A DNA stretch of 17,016 nucleotides from CAMQRS01 sp964370065 (GTDB lineage Bacteria; Bacillota_I; Bacilli_A; Erysipelotrichales; Erysipelotrichaceae), in contig CAYJGK010000029.1 of the NCBI GenBank assembly GCA_964370065.1, positions 1 through 17,016 of the forward strand, read 5' to 3'. The position numbers and the translations under genes are program-made. Of the stretch, positions 7,669 through 14,943 are shown piece after piece. The notes under the pieces were generated by a model. It was given only the letters and a program-made list of their open reading frames with translations. It ran no database searches and was not told the DNA's origin. How positions within the stretch are numbered: the first letter of the stretch is position 1; each line of letters begins with the position of its first letter.

Positions 7669-8839
7669 AAACAATCAATTCTAACACTTTTGAAGAAAGT
7701 TTTCTTTCTAATTGAATCGCTTTTTTATATTTTCTTTGTTGTTCATACGCTTTTACCAATTGTGTTGTATACACATATCTTTTTCCAAAGTGATGTGGTA
7801 AATGGCGTAAGATTGATTCTAATATGACAACGTATCGTGCTTGTTCCAAAAAACCTTTTTCACAACGCATACATGCTTCTTCATATTTTAGGTGCGATAA
7901 CTCATCTTGGTTATTCTCTAATAATGTAAACCATTTTTCCAATATATGTTGTACCTGTTGTTTATCTTTTAGTTGTAGATAGGTAAACACTTGCATTCGC
8001 AAGGTATCTTCATTTTGCTCAGCTTGCTTTAAATAATACAGTGCTTGTTCACTTTGATGCAAAGCGACATAGACTGCTCCAATATTATAGTAAATACCTT
8101 GTAAAGTATCCTCATCGAATCGTTGTTTTCCAAAATTTAATGCTCTTTCATAACATTCCTGCATTCTTTCTAATTGATTAAATACACCAAACACCGTTCC
8201 TTTTAATTCATAATAATGGGCAAACGCTAAAGTATTTCCTTCCTGTAATGCTGTTTCAACTAATTCTTTTTCAATTTGCAAGATTTTTTTATAATCGCTT
8301 ATAGAAAAACAATAAGAAGCATAGATCAATATAGTAAGTGAATTACGCACTGTTTGAATAGCCCATTTTAATTGTTCGTCTTTAAACTTTTGCTTCTCAT
8401 GCAACGCACATAATAAATAATAATAAGCTTTTTGCGAAGAAGACATTCCTTCTTCTAAATGGCATAATAAATTATGTTCTTGCTCCGTATATGCATATAC
8501 AACAAGTAAATAATCAATACAGTATACGCTTGTTAAAAACAATTCTTCTTGTTTTTGTAAGGAAGAGATTAACTCTTCCCCTTTTTCAAAATATAATAAA
8601 GCTTTCCAACATTGTTGTAATGCACCTTTCATTTCTTGTAATACAACTTCATCTTGTACCACCTGTTTGTTTAAACGTTGTAATAATTGCGCGATAATTT
8701 CTGGTTGTGCATTGGTTTCCCCATTTTCAATTTTACTTAAATAAGAAGGTACGCAAATTCCATAACATACTTCTTTTTGTCCTTTATTTTGTTTTAATCG
8801 TTCTAGCTTAATAATCGTTCCAATCCCTTTTTGATTCAT
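7667..8839 (-). CDS. XRE-family HTH regulator with TPR-like C-terminus (RRNPP/Rgg/PlcR-like)
   Basis: This 390-residue cytoplasmic transcription regulator has an N-terminal helix-turn-helix of the XRE type (about 7-60). The diagnostic SYLSKIENGETN at 32-43 is the recognition-helix and turn pattern of this class. The remainder is helical with tetratricopeptide-like repeats, clearest near 205-275 (YYELKGTVFGVFNQLERMQ..., then YYNIGAVYVALHQSEQALYYLKQA) and again at 355-385 (VKAYEQQRKYKKAIQLERKL). This arrangement is that of RRNPP regulators, which bind secreted signalling peptides in the TPR groove; whether this one binds a peptide is inference. It has GAGG at the ribosome binding site, a divergent promoter shared with ahpC, and its own terminator before the ABC exporter operon, its most likely target. 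No pheromone-precursor gene is visible on either side. Confidence 0.88.
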   Translation of the reverse strand: MNQKGIGTIIKLERLKQNKGQKEVCYGICVPSYLSKIENGETNAQPEIIAQLLQRLNKQVVQDEVVLQEMKGALQQCWKALLYFEKGEELISSLQKQEELFLTSVYCIDYLLVVYAYTEQEHNLLCHLEEGMSSSQKAYYYLLCALHEKQKFKDEQLKWAIQTVRNSLTILIYASYCFSISDYKKILQIEKELVETALQEGNTLAFAHYYELKGTVFGVFNQLERMQECYERALNFGKQRFDEDTLQGIYYNIGAVYVALHQSEQALYYLKQAEQNEDTLRMQVFTYLQLKDKQQVQHILEKWFTLLENNQDELSHLKYEEACMRCEKGFLEQARYVVILESILRHLPHHFGKRYVYTTQLVKAYEQQRKYKKAIQLERKLSSKVLELIV

Positions 8840-8859
8840 AAGTTACCTCGTTTTATTTT

Positions 8860-8889
8860 ATTATACACGATTCATTTAAAATTTGAGAA
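8860..8889 (-). promoter_or_regulatory. Candidate promoter of the XRE-TPR regulator
   Basis: On the minus strand, TTCTCA (8884-8889) and a perfect TATAAT (8860-8865) are 18 bases apart, 20 bases before the start codon. The -35 box is only fair. It lies back to back with the ahpC promoter, with 9 bases between the two -35 boxes. Confidence 0.45.
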
Positions 8890-8898
8890 GCATATTTT

Positions 8899-8927
8899 TT
8901 GACCTATTAGTATAAATCCTGTATATT
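8899..8927 (+). promoter_or_regulatory. Promoter of ahpC and the AhpF-like gene
   Basis: TTGACC (8899-8904) and TATATT (8922-8927) are 17 bases apart. The 5' leader contains a short inverted repeat GTTAG-CGAAGA-CTAAC (8936-8951). TTATAAT at 8926-8932 equals one half of a PerR box, but the second half is poorly matched, so peroxide-responsive PerR control is possible but not supported. Confidence 0.6.
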
Positions 8928-8971
8928 ATAATTAAGTTAGCGAAGACTAACATTAGAAGGAGGACATTTAT

Positions 8972-9535
8972 ATGTCAATGATAGGAAAACAAGTTCAAGA
9001 CTTTAGCGTACAAGCATACGTAAATAACGATTTTAAAACAATAACAAAAGCAGATACTTTAGGTAAATGGAGTGTATTCTTCTTCTACCCTGCTGATTTC
9101 ACTTTTGTATGCCCTACTGAATTAGAGGATTTAGCAAACAAATATGAAGCATTCAAAACAATCCATACAGAAATTTACTCTGTTTCATGTGATACACACT
9201 TTGTACATAAAGCATGGCATGACGCTTCTGAAACAATTAAAAAAATTGAATATCCCATGCTAGCCGATCCAACTGGTGCTTTAGCTCGTGATTTCGATGT
9301 GATGATTGAAACAGTAGGATTAGCAGAACGCGGAACATTTGTTGTAAACCCTGCAGGTGAAATCGTAGCGTACGAGGTATTAGCAGGTAATGTAGGACGT
9401 AATGCAGATGAATTATTCAGACGAGTGCAAGCGTTGCAGTTCGTAGCAGAACATGGAGATGAAGTATGTCCAGCTAAATGGAAACCAGGTGAAAAAACAT
9501 TAAAACCAAGCTTAGACTTAGTAGGCATGTTGTAA
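8972..9535 (+). CDS. ahpC: Alkyl hydroperoxide reductase subunit C (typical 2-Cys peroxiredoxin)
   Basis: AhpC reduces hydrogen peroxide, organic hydroperoxides and peroxynitrite in the cytoplasm. The peroxidatic Cys47 sits in the characteristic FYPADFTFVCPTE (38-50). The resolving Cys166 lies in EVCPAKWKPG near the C-terminus, the spacing seen in the E. coli protein (Cys46/Cys165). At 187 residues it has the usual length and is intact from end to end. AAGGAGG at 8957-8963 fixes the start. The electron donor should be the disulfide reductase encoded 19 bases downstream, which carries the AhpF double-thioredoxin fold needed to dock on AhpC. The gene heads a two-gene operon ended by the terminator at 11158-11190. 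Confidence 0.97.
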   Translation: MSMIGKQVQDFSVQAYVNNDFKTITKADTLGKWSVFFFYPADFTFVCPTELEDLANKYEAFKTIHTEIYSVSCDTHFVHKAWHDASETIKKIEYPMLADPTGALARDFDVMIETVGLAERGTFVVNPAGEIVAYEVLAGNVGRNADELFRRVQALQFVAEHGDEVCPAKWKPGEKTLKPSLDLVGML

Positions 9536-9554
9536 GAAGTAGTTAGGTGATAAT

Positions 9555-11156
9555 ATGAATCAACCATACGATGTGATTGTCATTGGAGGGGGACCGGCTG
9601 GTTTAGCTTGTTCTATCTATATGGCAAGAGCAAAATACAACACTTTAGTATTAGAAAAAGATACTTTTGGTGGACAAATTCGCATTACTTCTGAGGTTGT
9701 CAATTACCCTGGTGTCTATCATACAAGTGGTAGTGAATTAACTAAAGAAATGCAAAAACAAGCACTCGCTTTCCATGCACAATTTCAAATAGCAGAGGTA
9801 CAAGGATTTAAAAAGAAAGATTACTACTATGAAGTGTATACTAACAAAGGAACTTTTCAAACAATCGGAATTGTATTAGCAACTGGTGCCAGCCCTAGAA
9901 AGATAGGATTTGATGGAGAAACTAAATTCCAAGGAAGAGGTGTTGCCTACTGCGCTACATGTGATGGTGAATTTTTCACTAATAAACCAATTTTTGTAAT
10001 TGGTAGTGGCTTTGCAGCATGTGAAGAAGCTTTATTCTTAACGCGTTTCTCAAATCAAGTATCGATAATGATGATTACAGACGATTTTACTTGCACAGGT
10101 AATATTGTAGATGAAGTGAAAGCACACCCTTCTATTCGCATTCATTATGAAACTTTTATTTCTCAAGTTTCTGGTGAACAATTTGTACAACAAGTTTCTT
10201 TCAAAAAGGGAGATGAAACTGTAACTTATGAAGAAAAAAATGGTTTAGGGGTATTTGTATTTGCCGGTTATGAACCAAGTAGTGCAGCCTTTAAAGATTA
10301 TGTAGACATCAATCAGGATGGATATATTATAACGGATGCTACGCAAAAAACTAATTTAGAAGGTGTCTATGCAGCTGGTGATATTTGTATCAAACCATTG
10401 CGTCAAGTAGTAACAGCTGTATCAGATGGTGCTCTAGCTGCTACTTCGCTTGAAAAATATGTGGCATCTATCTATGAAACACACCATTTAGAAAAACAAC
10501 TAGTCGAAACGAAAAAGCAAGAAATACACTCTGCTACAATAGATAGTGAAGAGGGTGTATTTATATCACAAGAAATAAAACAGCAACTACAACCAATTTT
10601 TGAAAAGTGTATAACTCCTATTACCATTAAATATGATGTTAATGATTCAGAAATTAGTAAAGAAGTAGAAGTATTTATGCAAGAATTAGCAAGTATTCCT
10701 TCTTCTTTCACTTGTAAAAAAGAAACTTTAGATTTCCCCTTACCAAGCATTTCTTTATTCGATCAAGAAGATACCTATTTAGGCGTAAATTTTCATGGTG
10801 TGCCTGGTGGTCATGAATTTAACTCATTTGTGATTGGACTATACAACGCTAGTAGTGAGGGACAAGCCATTGAACCTTCTTTAAAAGCACGCATTCAAGC
10901 AATTTCAAATAAGATTCATTTACAATTAGCGGTTACGCTTTCTTGTACAAACTGCCCCGATTTAGTAATGGCATGTGAACGGATTGCTTTATTAAACCCA
11001 AATATCACATTAGATATTTATGATTTAGCCCACTTTGAATCATTAAAAGAGAAGCACACTATTATGAGTGTTCCCTGTTTAATCATTCATGATAAGCACA
11101 TTCATTTTGGAAAAAAAGATATAGAGGAAGTTACCGCTCTATTAGAAGCACTATAA
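9555..11156 (+). CDS. AhpF-type peroxiredoxin reductase with swapped domain order
   Basis: This 533-residue flavoprotein should pass electrons from NAD(P)H to AhpC. Residues 1-305 are a thioredoxin-reductase-like module: FAD motif GGGPAG 11-16, redox pair CATC (Cys133/Cys136), nucleotide motif GSGFAA 150-155, and second FAD motif AAGD 273-276. After a linker (about 305-335), residues 336-533 match the AhpF N-terminal double-thioredoxin domain: an inactive first fold, GVPGGHEFNSFVIGLY (415-430), then the active TLSCTNCPDLV with Cys464/Cys467 and a cis-proline segment SVPCLI. In classical AhpF this unit is N-terminal, so the order here is permuted. The thioredoxin reductase HRRxxxR signature for the NADPH phosphate is absent (MMITDDFTCT at 172-181), which suggests NADH. 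AGGTGA precedes the ATG. It follows ahpC and is almost certainly its partner. NTRC-type reductase-thioredoxin fusions are an alternative description, but the AhpF-specific motifs favour AhpF. Confidence 0.93.
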   Translation: MNQPYDVIVIGGGPAGLACSIYMARAKYNTLVLEKDTFGGQIRITSEVVNYPGVYHTSGSELTKEMQKQALAFHAQFQIAEVQGFKKKDYYYEVYTNKGTFQTIGIVLATGASPRKIGFDGETKFQGRGVAYCATCDGEFFTNKPIFVIGSGFAACEEALFLTRFSNQVSIMMITDDFTCTGNIVDEVKAHPSIRIHYETFISQVSGEQFVQQVSFKKGDETVTYEEKNGLGVFVFAGYEPSSAAFKDYVDINQDGYIITDATQKTNLEGVYAAGDICIKPLRQVVTAVSDGALAATSLEKYVASIYETHHLEKQLVETKKQEIHSATIDSEEGVFISQEIKQQLQPIFEKCITPITIKYDVNDSEISKEVEVFMQELASIPSSFTCKKETLDFPLPSISLFDQEDTYLGVNFHGVPGGHEFNSFVIGLYNASSEGQAIEPSLKARIQAISNKIHLQLAVTLSCTNCPDLVMACERIALLNPNITLDIYDLAHFESLKEKHTIMSVPCLIIHDKHIHFGKKDIEEVTALLEAL

Positions 11157-11157
11157 A

Positions 11158-11190
11158 TAAAAGGCAATTTTAATAATTGCCTTTTATTTA
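11158..11190 (+). terminator. Terminator of the ahpC operon
   Basis: A perfect 12-bp stem (11158-11169 with 11175-11186) and a 5-base loop start one base after the AhpF-like stop codon. The downstream T-rich tract is short. Confidence 0.82.
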
Positions 11191-11217
11191 TAGATTTATT
11201 TTCCTATCTGCACTCAC

Positions 11218-11261
11218 TTATATATTTATAGGTGGCATAAATATATAAAATTAGATATAAT
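11218..11261 (+). promoter_or_regulatory. Palindrome and -10 box upstream of the EamA transporter
   Basis: A perfect 12-bp inverted repeat (11218-11229 with 11237-11248) surrounds the 7-base centre AGGTGGC. A perfect TATAAT follows at 11256-11261. No good -35 box is seen at the right distance, which falls in the palindrome, so an activator or repressor site there is plausible. The arms are almost pure A/T, so chance is a real alternative. Confidence 0.45.
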
Positions 11262-11271
11262 AAAGCAGTTT

Positions 11272-11278
11272 AAGGAGA
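11272..11278 (+). promoter_or_regulatory. Ribosome binding site that decides the EamA start
   Basis: AAGGAGA ends directly against a first ATG at 11279. The second ATG at 11285 has the normal 7-base spacing from AGGAG and is taken as the start. Confidence 0.7.
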
Positions 11279-11284
11279 ATGACT

Positions 11285-12175
11285 ATGAATCAAAAACAGA
11301 AAGGTATATTCTATATTATCTTGGCAGCCCTAAGTTTTGCTACAATGAGTTTATTTGTGCAATTAGCAGGAGATGTCCCCTTTATTCAAAAAAGTTTATT
11401 TAGAAATGTAGTTGCGTTAATCGTCTCTTTTACGATTATAATGCGAACAGGAAAAGATTTCTCATTTCAAAAGAGTAACTTAAAGTATTTGATTATACGT
11501 TCCATCTTTGGAACACTAGGTGTCTTTCTAAATTTCTATGCTATCGAAAATCTAGTGTTATCAGATGCTACTATGATTGCCAAACTATCGCCATTTTTTG
11601 TTATTATCTTTTCTTATTTTATCTTAAAAGAAAAAATAAAAGCATGGCAAGTTACTAGCATTATCATTGCTTTTACAGGTAGTTTATTTATTATTAACCC
11701 CTTATTAATTACGTCACTATTTACTAATCAAACGTATACGTCTAGTATTGGTAGTTTCGCATCTATAATTGGATTACTTGGTGCCATGTCTGCTGGTGTT
11801 GCTTATACTATTATACGTAAACTAGCTATGCGAAAAGAAAGAGGTGCATTCATTGTCTTTTTCTTCTCCACTTTTTCCACTGCTGTTTGTTTACCCTTTG
11901 TCTTAATTGACTTTTATCCTATGAGTATAAATCAAGTATTCATCTTATTAGGGGCCGGTATCTTTGCTAGTTGTGGACAGTTTGCGATTACGGCAGCCTA
12001 TTCTCATGCACCTGCAAAAGACATTTCAATTTATGATTATTCACAAATTATATTTTCCGCAATATATGGATTTATATTTTTTAATCAATTACCTTCTAGT
12101 TATAGTCTTATTGGATATATTATCATTATTAGCGTTGCTATTTATATGTATGATAAACAAAAAACAAGTTCGTAA
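11285..12175 (+). CDS. EamA/DMT-superfamily membrane transporter
   Basis: This 296-residue hydrophobic protein belongs to the drug/metabolite transporter superfamily. It holds two EamA repeats (about 5-135 and 150-290), ten predicted membrane segments in all. Typical elements include the opening LAALSFATMSLFVQLAG, NFYAIENLVLSDATMIAKLSPFFVIIFSYFILKEK in repeat 1, and the parallel AAYSHAPAKDISIYDYSQIIFSAIYGFIFF in repeat 2. Family members export amino acids, metabolites or drugs, or exchange nucleotide sugars; the substrate cannot be assigned. The gene is monocistronic, with its own promoter region and a terminator whose loop contains the stop codon. An in-frame ATG two codons upstream is rejected because it touches the ribosome binding site. 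Confidence 0.88.
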   Translation: MNQKQKGIFYIILAALSFATMSLFVQLAGDVPFIQKSLFRNVVALIVSFTIIMRTGKDFSFQKSNLKYLIIRSIFGTLGVFLNFYAIENLVLSDATMIAKLSPFFVIIFSYFILKEKIKAWQVTSIIIAFTGSLFIINPLLITSLFTNQTYTSSIGSFASIIGLLGAMSAGVAYTIIRKLAMRKERGAFIVFFFSTFSTAVCLPFVLIDFYPMSINQVFILLGAGIFASCGQFAITAAYSHAPAKDISIYDYSQIIFSAIYGFIFFNQLPSSYSLIGYIIIISVAIYMYDKQKTSS

Positions 12176-12187
12176 GAACTTTTTTTA
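12166..12187 (+). terminator. Terminator with the EamA stop codon in its loop
   Basis: AAGTTC-GTAA-GAACTT makes a 6-bp stem followed by seven T (12180-12186). The TAA stop codon (12173-12175) supplies three of the four loop bases. Confidence 0.75.
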
Positions 12188-12246
12188 CTTATAATACGTT
12201 TTCCTTTGTTTTCCCTATTCTAAAATAATAAAATATACTGTATACT

Positions 12247-12256
12247 ACTAATTAGT
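12247..12256 (+). promoter_or_regulatory. Palindrome upstream of the amino-acid permease
   Basis: ACTAATTAGT is a perfect 10-base palindrome flanked by TATAC (12241-12245) and GTATA (12257-12261), which are complementary but offset by one base. Candidate -10 boxes TATACT occur at 12234-12239 and 12241-12246, with no convincing -35 box. It could be an operator. Confidence 0.3.
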
Positions 12257-12278
12257 GTATATAAAAAAAGGAGAATAT

Positions 12279-13640
12279 ATGGAAAAAACAAATATTAAAA
12301 AAGAATATAACCTTTTTACTGCCATTTCAATGATCATAGGGATAGTAATTGGATCAGGTATATTTTTTAAATCGGATGACGTATTAAATTTCACTGGGGG
12401 AAATGTAATGCTTGGGGTGATAGTATTCATCATTGCAGGGATTAGTATTATCTTTGGTAGTTTGTCTGTTGCCCAGATTGCTTTACGAACAAATAAAGTA
12501 GGAGGGGTCATCACCTATATGGAAGAAGTCTGGTCAACTGCTGTAGGAGGAGCCTTTGGATGGTTTCATACAGCTGTCTATTACCCTACTCTAATTGTAA
12601 TCGTATCCTGGGTTGCTGGGATTTATACATGTATGTTATTTGGCATTAACCAAACATTAGAAATGCAATGTTTAATTGGAATCAGTAGCGTAATCGTATT
12701 TTTTATTTTAAATATCATCGCTAAAAAACTAGGTGGATACTTTCAAATTTCTTCCACAATTATTAAATTAATTCCTTTATTCTTAATTGCATTTTTAGGA
12801 ATTTTTGCTGGTGATACGAGCAATATCACCACTCAATCAATAGTATCAGAAACGAGTAGTATGGGATTTATTGCTGCGATTGTCCCAATTGCCTTCTCAT
12901 TTGATGGGTGGATTATAGCAACTTCTTTATCACATGAAATTAAAAATGGAAAAAAAGCATTACCATTAGCTTTAATTATTTCCCCTATTTTTATTGTATT
13001 AATTTATGGACTATACCTAATGGGTATTAGCGCATTAGTCGGGCCACAAGAAGTAATTGCTTTAGGAGATGGACATGTTGATGTCGCTGCTAATCTATTA
13101 TTTGGAGCATCTGGTGCCAAATTAATTTTAGTATTTATTATTGTATCCGTATTGGGTACTGTAAATGGTTTAATCATGGGTGCGATACGTTTACCTTACT
13201 CATTAGCGAAACGTAATTTATTCATTCATTCAAAACAAGTATCTAAAATGAATGAGAAATTAGATATTCCTTTATATTCTGCTGGGTATGCTTTCTTAAT
13301 TAGTATGATCTGGTATTTCGTTCATTTCTTTGTGATGAAGTATAGTTTATTATTAGGTTCTGACATTTCTGAAATAGCGATTGTAATGAACTATGTATGT
13401 TACATTGGATTATATGTTGCAGTTATTAAATTATATAGAAGAAAAGAAATTAAAGGCATTTTCAATGGTTTAATCAATCCTATTATTGCAACAATCGGAT
13501 CATTAATTATCTTTTTTGGTTCCGCTTTTGTTAGTACCGCAGGGTTTGGTGTTAACTATAAGGCAATCGCATTTATGCTAGTCTCTGTTGTGATATTAGT
13601 TGCTGCATATTGGTATTGCAAACAAAAAGTGAATCAATAA
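12279..13640 (+). CDS. APC-superfamily amino-acid permease
   Basis: This 453-residue polytopic protein (about 12 membrane segments) should transport or exchange amino acids across the cytoplasmic membrane. The broken first helix motif IGSGIFF at 24-30, which binds substrate in this fold, is intact. The FDGWIIATSLSHEIKNGKKALPLA stretch (208-231) is the conserved helix 6-loop element of the LAT/SteT-like branch. The substrate is not determined. The start is placed at 12279 because AAGGAG at 12268-12273 lies five bases upstream; an in-frame ATG eight codons earlier (12255) would put this ribosome binding site inside the gene. Own promoter region and a bidirectional terminator indicate a monocistronic unit. 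Confidence 0.92.
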   Translation: MEKTNIKKEYNLFTAISMIIGIVIGSGIFFKSDDVLNFTGGNVMLGVIVFIIAGISIIFGSLSVAQIALRTNKVGGVITYMEEVWSTAVGGAFGWFHTAVYYPTLIVIVSWVAGIYTCMLFGINQTLEMQCLIGISSVIVFFILNIIAKKLGGYFQISSTIIKLIPLFLIAFLGIFAGDTSNITTQSIVSETSSMGFIAAIVPIAFSFDGWIIATSLSHEIKNGKKALPLALIISPIFIVLIYGLYLMGISALVGPQEVIALGDGHVDVAANLLFGASGAKLILVFIIVSVLGTVNGLIMGAIRLPYSLAKRNLFIHSKQVSKMNEKLDIPLYSAGYAFLISMIWYFVHFFVMKYSLLLGSDISEIAIVMNYVCYIGLYVAVIKLYRRKEIKGIFNGLINPIIATIGSLIIFFGSAFVSTAGFGVNYKAIAFMLVSVVILVAAYWYCKQKVNQ

Positions 13641-13645
13641 AAAAT

Positions 13646-13685
13646 AAACAATGCACGTAACGAATTACATGCATTGTTTTATTTT
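13646..13685. terminator. Bidirectional terminator between convergent genes
   Basis: A 15-bp stem with one C-A mismatch (13646-13660 with 13665-13679) is closed by a CGAA loop. T-rich tracts follow on both strands (TTTTATTTT on plus; TTTATTTTTT on minus), so it can end both the permease gene and the thioredoxin-CcdA operon. Confidence 0.88.
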
Positions 13686-13687
13686 GA

Positions 13688-14380
13688 TTAAAAAGCTACG
13701 TAAAACATATAAAATCCAATAAATGACATAGCTATTCCCATTATTATTTTCAAAACGTTACTTAGTTTTCCGTATTTCGCATCGGTTGACAATTTTTGAA
13801 CAAACCCAATTGATGTACCACAAACGATTGCCAAAATTCCATGGCCAATAGAATATAGTAACAAGAGTAGTACCCCCCACATTAGACTTCCCTTTCCTGC
13901 CACTACTGCTAATAATGCAATGAGTACAGGAGTCGAACAAGGAGAAGAAAAGATACCACCTAAAATACCAGCCAAAAAGGCACCTGCATACCCTCTTTTT
14001 GTTTTCTTTGAAATTAAATAACTAGAAGGTATAATTTCATATAATCCCCAAGTTTGTAAAGCCATTAACATCATTAATATTCCTAATATTAAATACCACC
14101 AATTTGATTGCGCACCTATCAATTGTCCAGCCATTGTGGCAATAACCCCTAGTATTGTAAAGGTTAGTGCCGAACCTAATGCAAAGGTTAATGATAGTTT
14201 AAATGCGCTTGCTGTTGTACGCTCTTTATTCCCCCCTACATAACCCACAATAAGGGGAATACTTGATAGCGCACAAGGAGTAAAAGAAGTCAGCATACCA
14301 GCTAAAAACGCGAATACAGGGGCCACCCATGTAGTCTCTACAATAAGTGTAGATAATGATTCTAACCATGCATCAATCAT
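13688..14380 (-). CDS. ccdA: CcdA/DsbD-type transmembrane thiol-disulfide carrier
   Basis: This 230-residue integral membrane protein has six predicted segments. CcdA-family proteins carry reducing equivalents from cytoplasmic thioredoxin across the membrane to extracytoplasmic thiol proteins. The two functional cysteines are present in inverted-repeat contexts: Cys36 in GMLTSFTPCALSSIP and Cys148 in GGIFSSPCSTPVL. The start ATG shares one base with the stop of the upstream thioredoxin-like gene (TAATG), which predicts translational coupling and a shared job. Length and topology are those of normal CcdA. With no cytochrome c genes in the window, a general role in keeping surface thiols reduced, supplying the partner thioredoxin, is more likely than cytochrome maturation; this is inference. 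Confidence 0.92.
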   Translation of the reverse strand: MIDAWLESLSTLIVETTWVAPVFAFLAGMLTSFTPCALSSIPLIVGYVGGNKERTTASAFKLSLTFALGSALTFTILGVIATMAGQLIGAQSNWWYLILGILMMLMALQTWGLYEIIPSSYLISKKTKRGYAGAFLAGILGGIFSSPCSTPVLIALLAVVAGKGSLMWGVLLLLLYSIGHGILAIVCGTSIGFVQKLSTDAKYGKLSNVLKIIMGIAMSFIGFYMFYVAF

Positions 14381-14898
14381 TATTCCACTCCCATATCTTC
14401 TAAAATTAGGCGCATTTCGTCCTCGCTTAGCCCACCTTGATGAACGGTAAAAATATGTGTTCCATATTCACTATCTTTATACATAGTAAATTGAATGCTA
14501 TTTTCCACTTCAAAGCTAGGTGTATAAGGTGTTCCATCTGCGTTAACAAACACTTGTGTAGGAATCACCTGAATAGGAAATCCAGTTGCTGCACCAGGGG
14601 TTTCCCACACATCCACAAATTGAATAATGGCTTTTCCTTGCATTTCCTCATTTAGTGTAACTAATATAGGTGCCATCTCTTTACAAGGTACACAATCATT
14701 TGCCCCAAAGTCTATAATCATTGGTAATTCATAAGCTGATAACTCTTCAACATCGATACTTTCTACTTGTAGAGGAAACGCTTGATTCGTTTCCTGTTTA
14801 TTTTGGTTTTCCATTTGGTTTTGATACATCCAAATACCAGCAATAATGAACACCATTCCAAGCGGCACCAATACTTTTAATATTTTATTTTGTTTCAT
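14380..14898 (-). CDS. Membrane-anchored thioredoxin-like protein, CcdA partner
   Basis: This 172-residue protein has a basic N-terminus, one membrane anchor (about residues 9-23 of this start) and an outward thioredoxin fold. The active site is DCVPC (Cys69/Cys72), and the cis-proline is in VIPTQ (Pro113). The loop after the cis-proline strand (NADGTPYTPSF to HIFTVHQGG) is about 20 residues longer than in a plain thioredoxin and may recognise a substrate. The start is set at 14896-14898 because GAGGG at 14904-14908 lies five bases upstream. An earlier in-frame ATG at 14917-14919 has no ribosome binding site and would add seven residues. It overlaps ccdA by one base, and CcdA should be its electron donor. 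Thiol reductase, not oxidase, is the likely role because of that pairing. Confidence 0.88.
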   Translation of the reverse strand: MKQNKILKVLVPLGMVFIIAGIWMYQNQMENQNKQETNQAFPLQVESIDVEELSAYELPMIIDFGANDCVPCKEMAPILVTLNEEMQGKAIIQFVDVWETPGAATGFPIQVIPTQVFVNADGTPYTPSFEVENSIQFTMYKDSEYGTHIFTVHQGGLSEDEMRLILEDMGVE

Positions 14899-14943
14899 TT
14901 TTTCCCTCATTGTTTTCATATCAAAATATTTTGAACTATTATA

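Noticed and set aside
8491..8697. 68-codon plus-strand frame inside the regulator gene
   Set aside because: It is opposite the well-supported XRE-TPR gene and its product has no recognisable features; considered as a pheromone precursor but has no signal peptide or ribosome binding site.
5665..8839. Bacteriocin or lantibiotic cluster
   Set aside because: The exporters lack a C39 peptidase domain, and no precursor peptide or modification enzyme is present in the surrounding sequence.
8926..8940. PerR box in the ahpC promoter
   Set aside because: TTATAAT matches the first half, but the second half matches only about three of seven positions, which in AT-rich DNA is not enough.
9175..9567. Long open frame on the minus strand opposite ahpC
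   Set aside because: It lies entirely opposite the clear ahpC gene, has no family resemblance or ribosome binding site, and is a shadow of ahpC codon use.
13758..13940. 60-codon frame within ccdA on the same strand
   Set aside because: It is another frame of ccdA; the overlapping CcdA product is intact with both cysteines.
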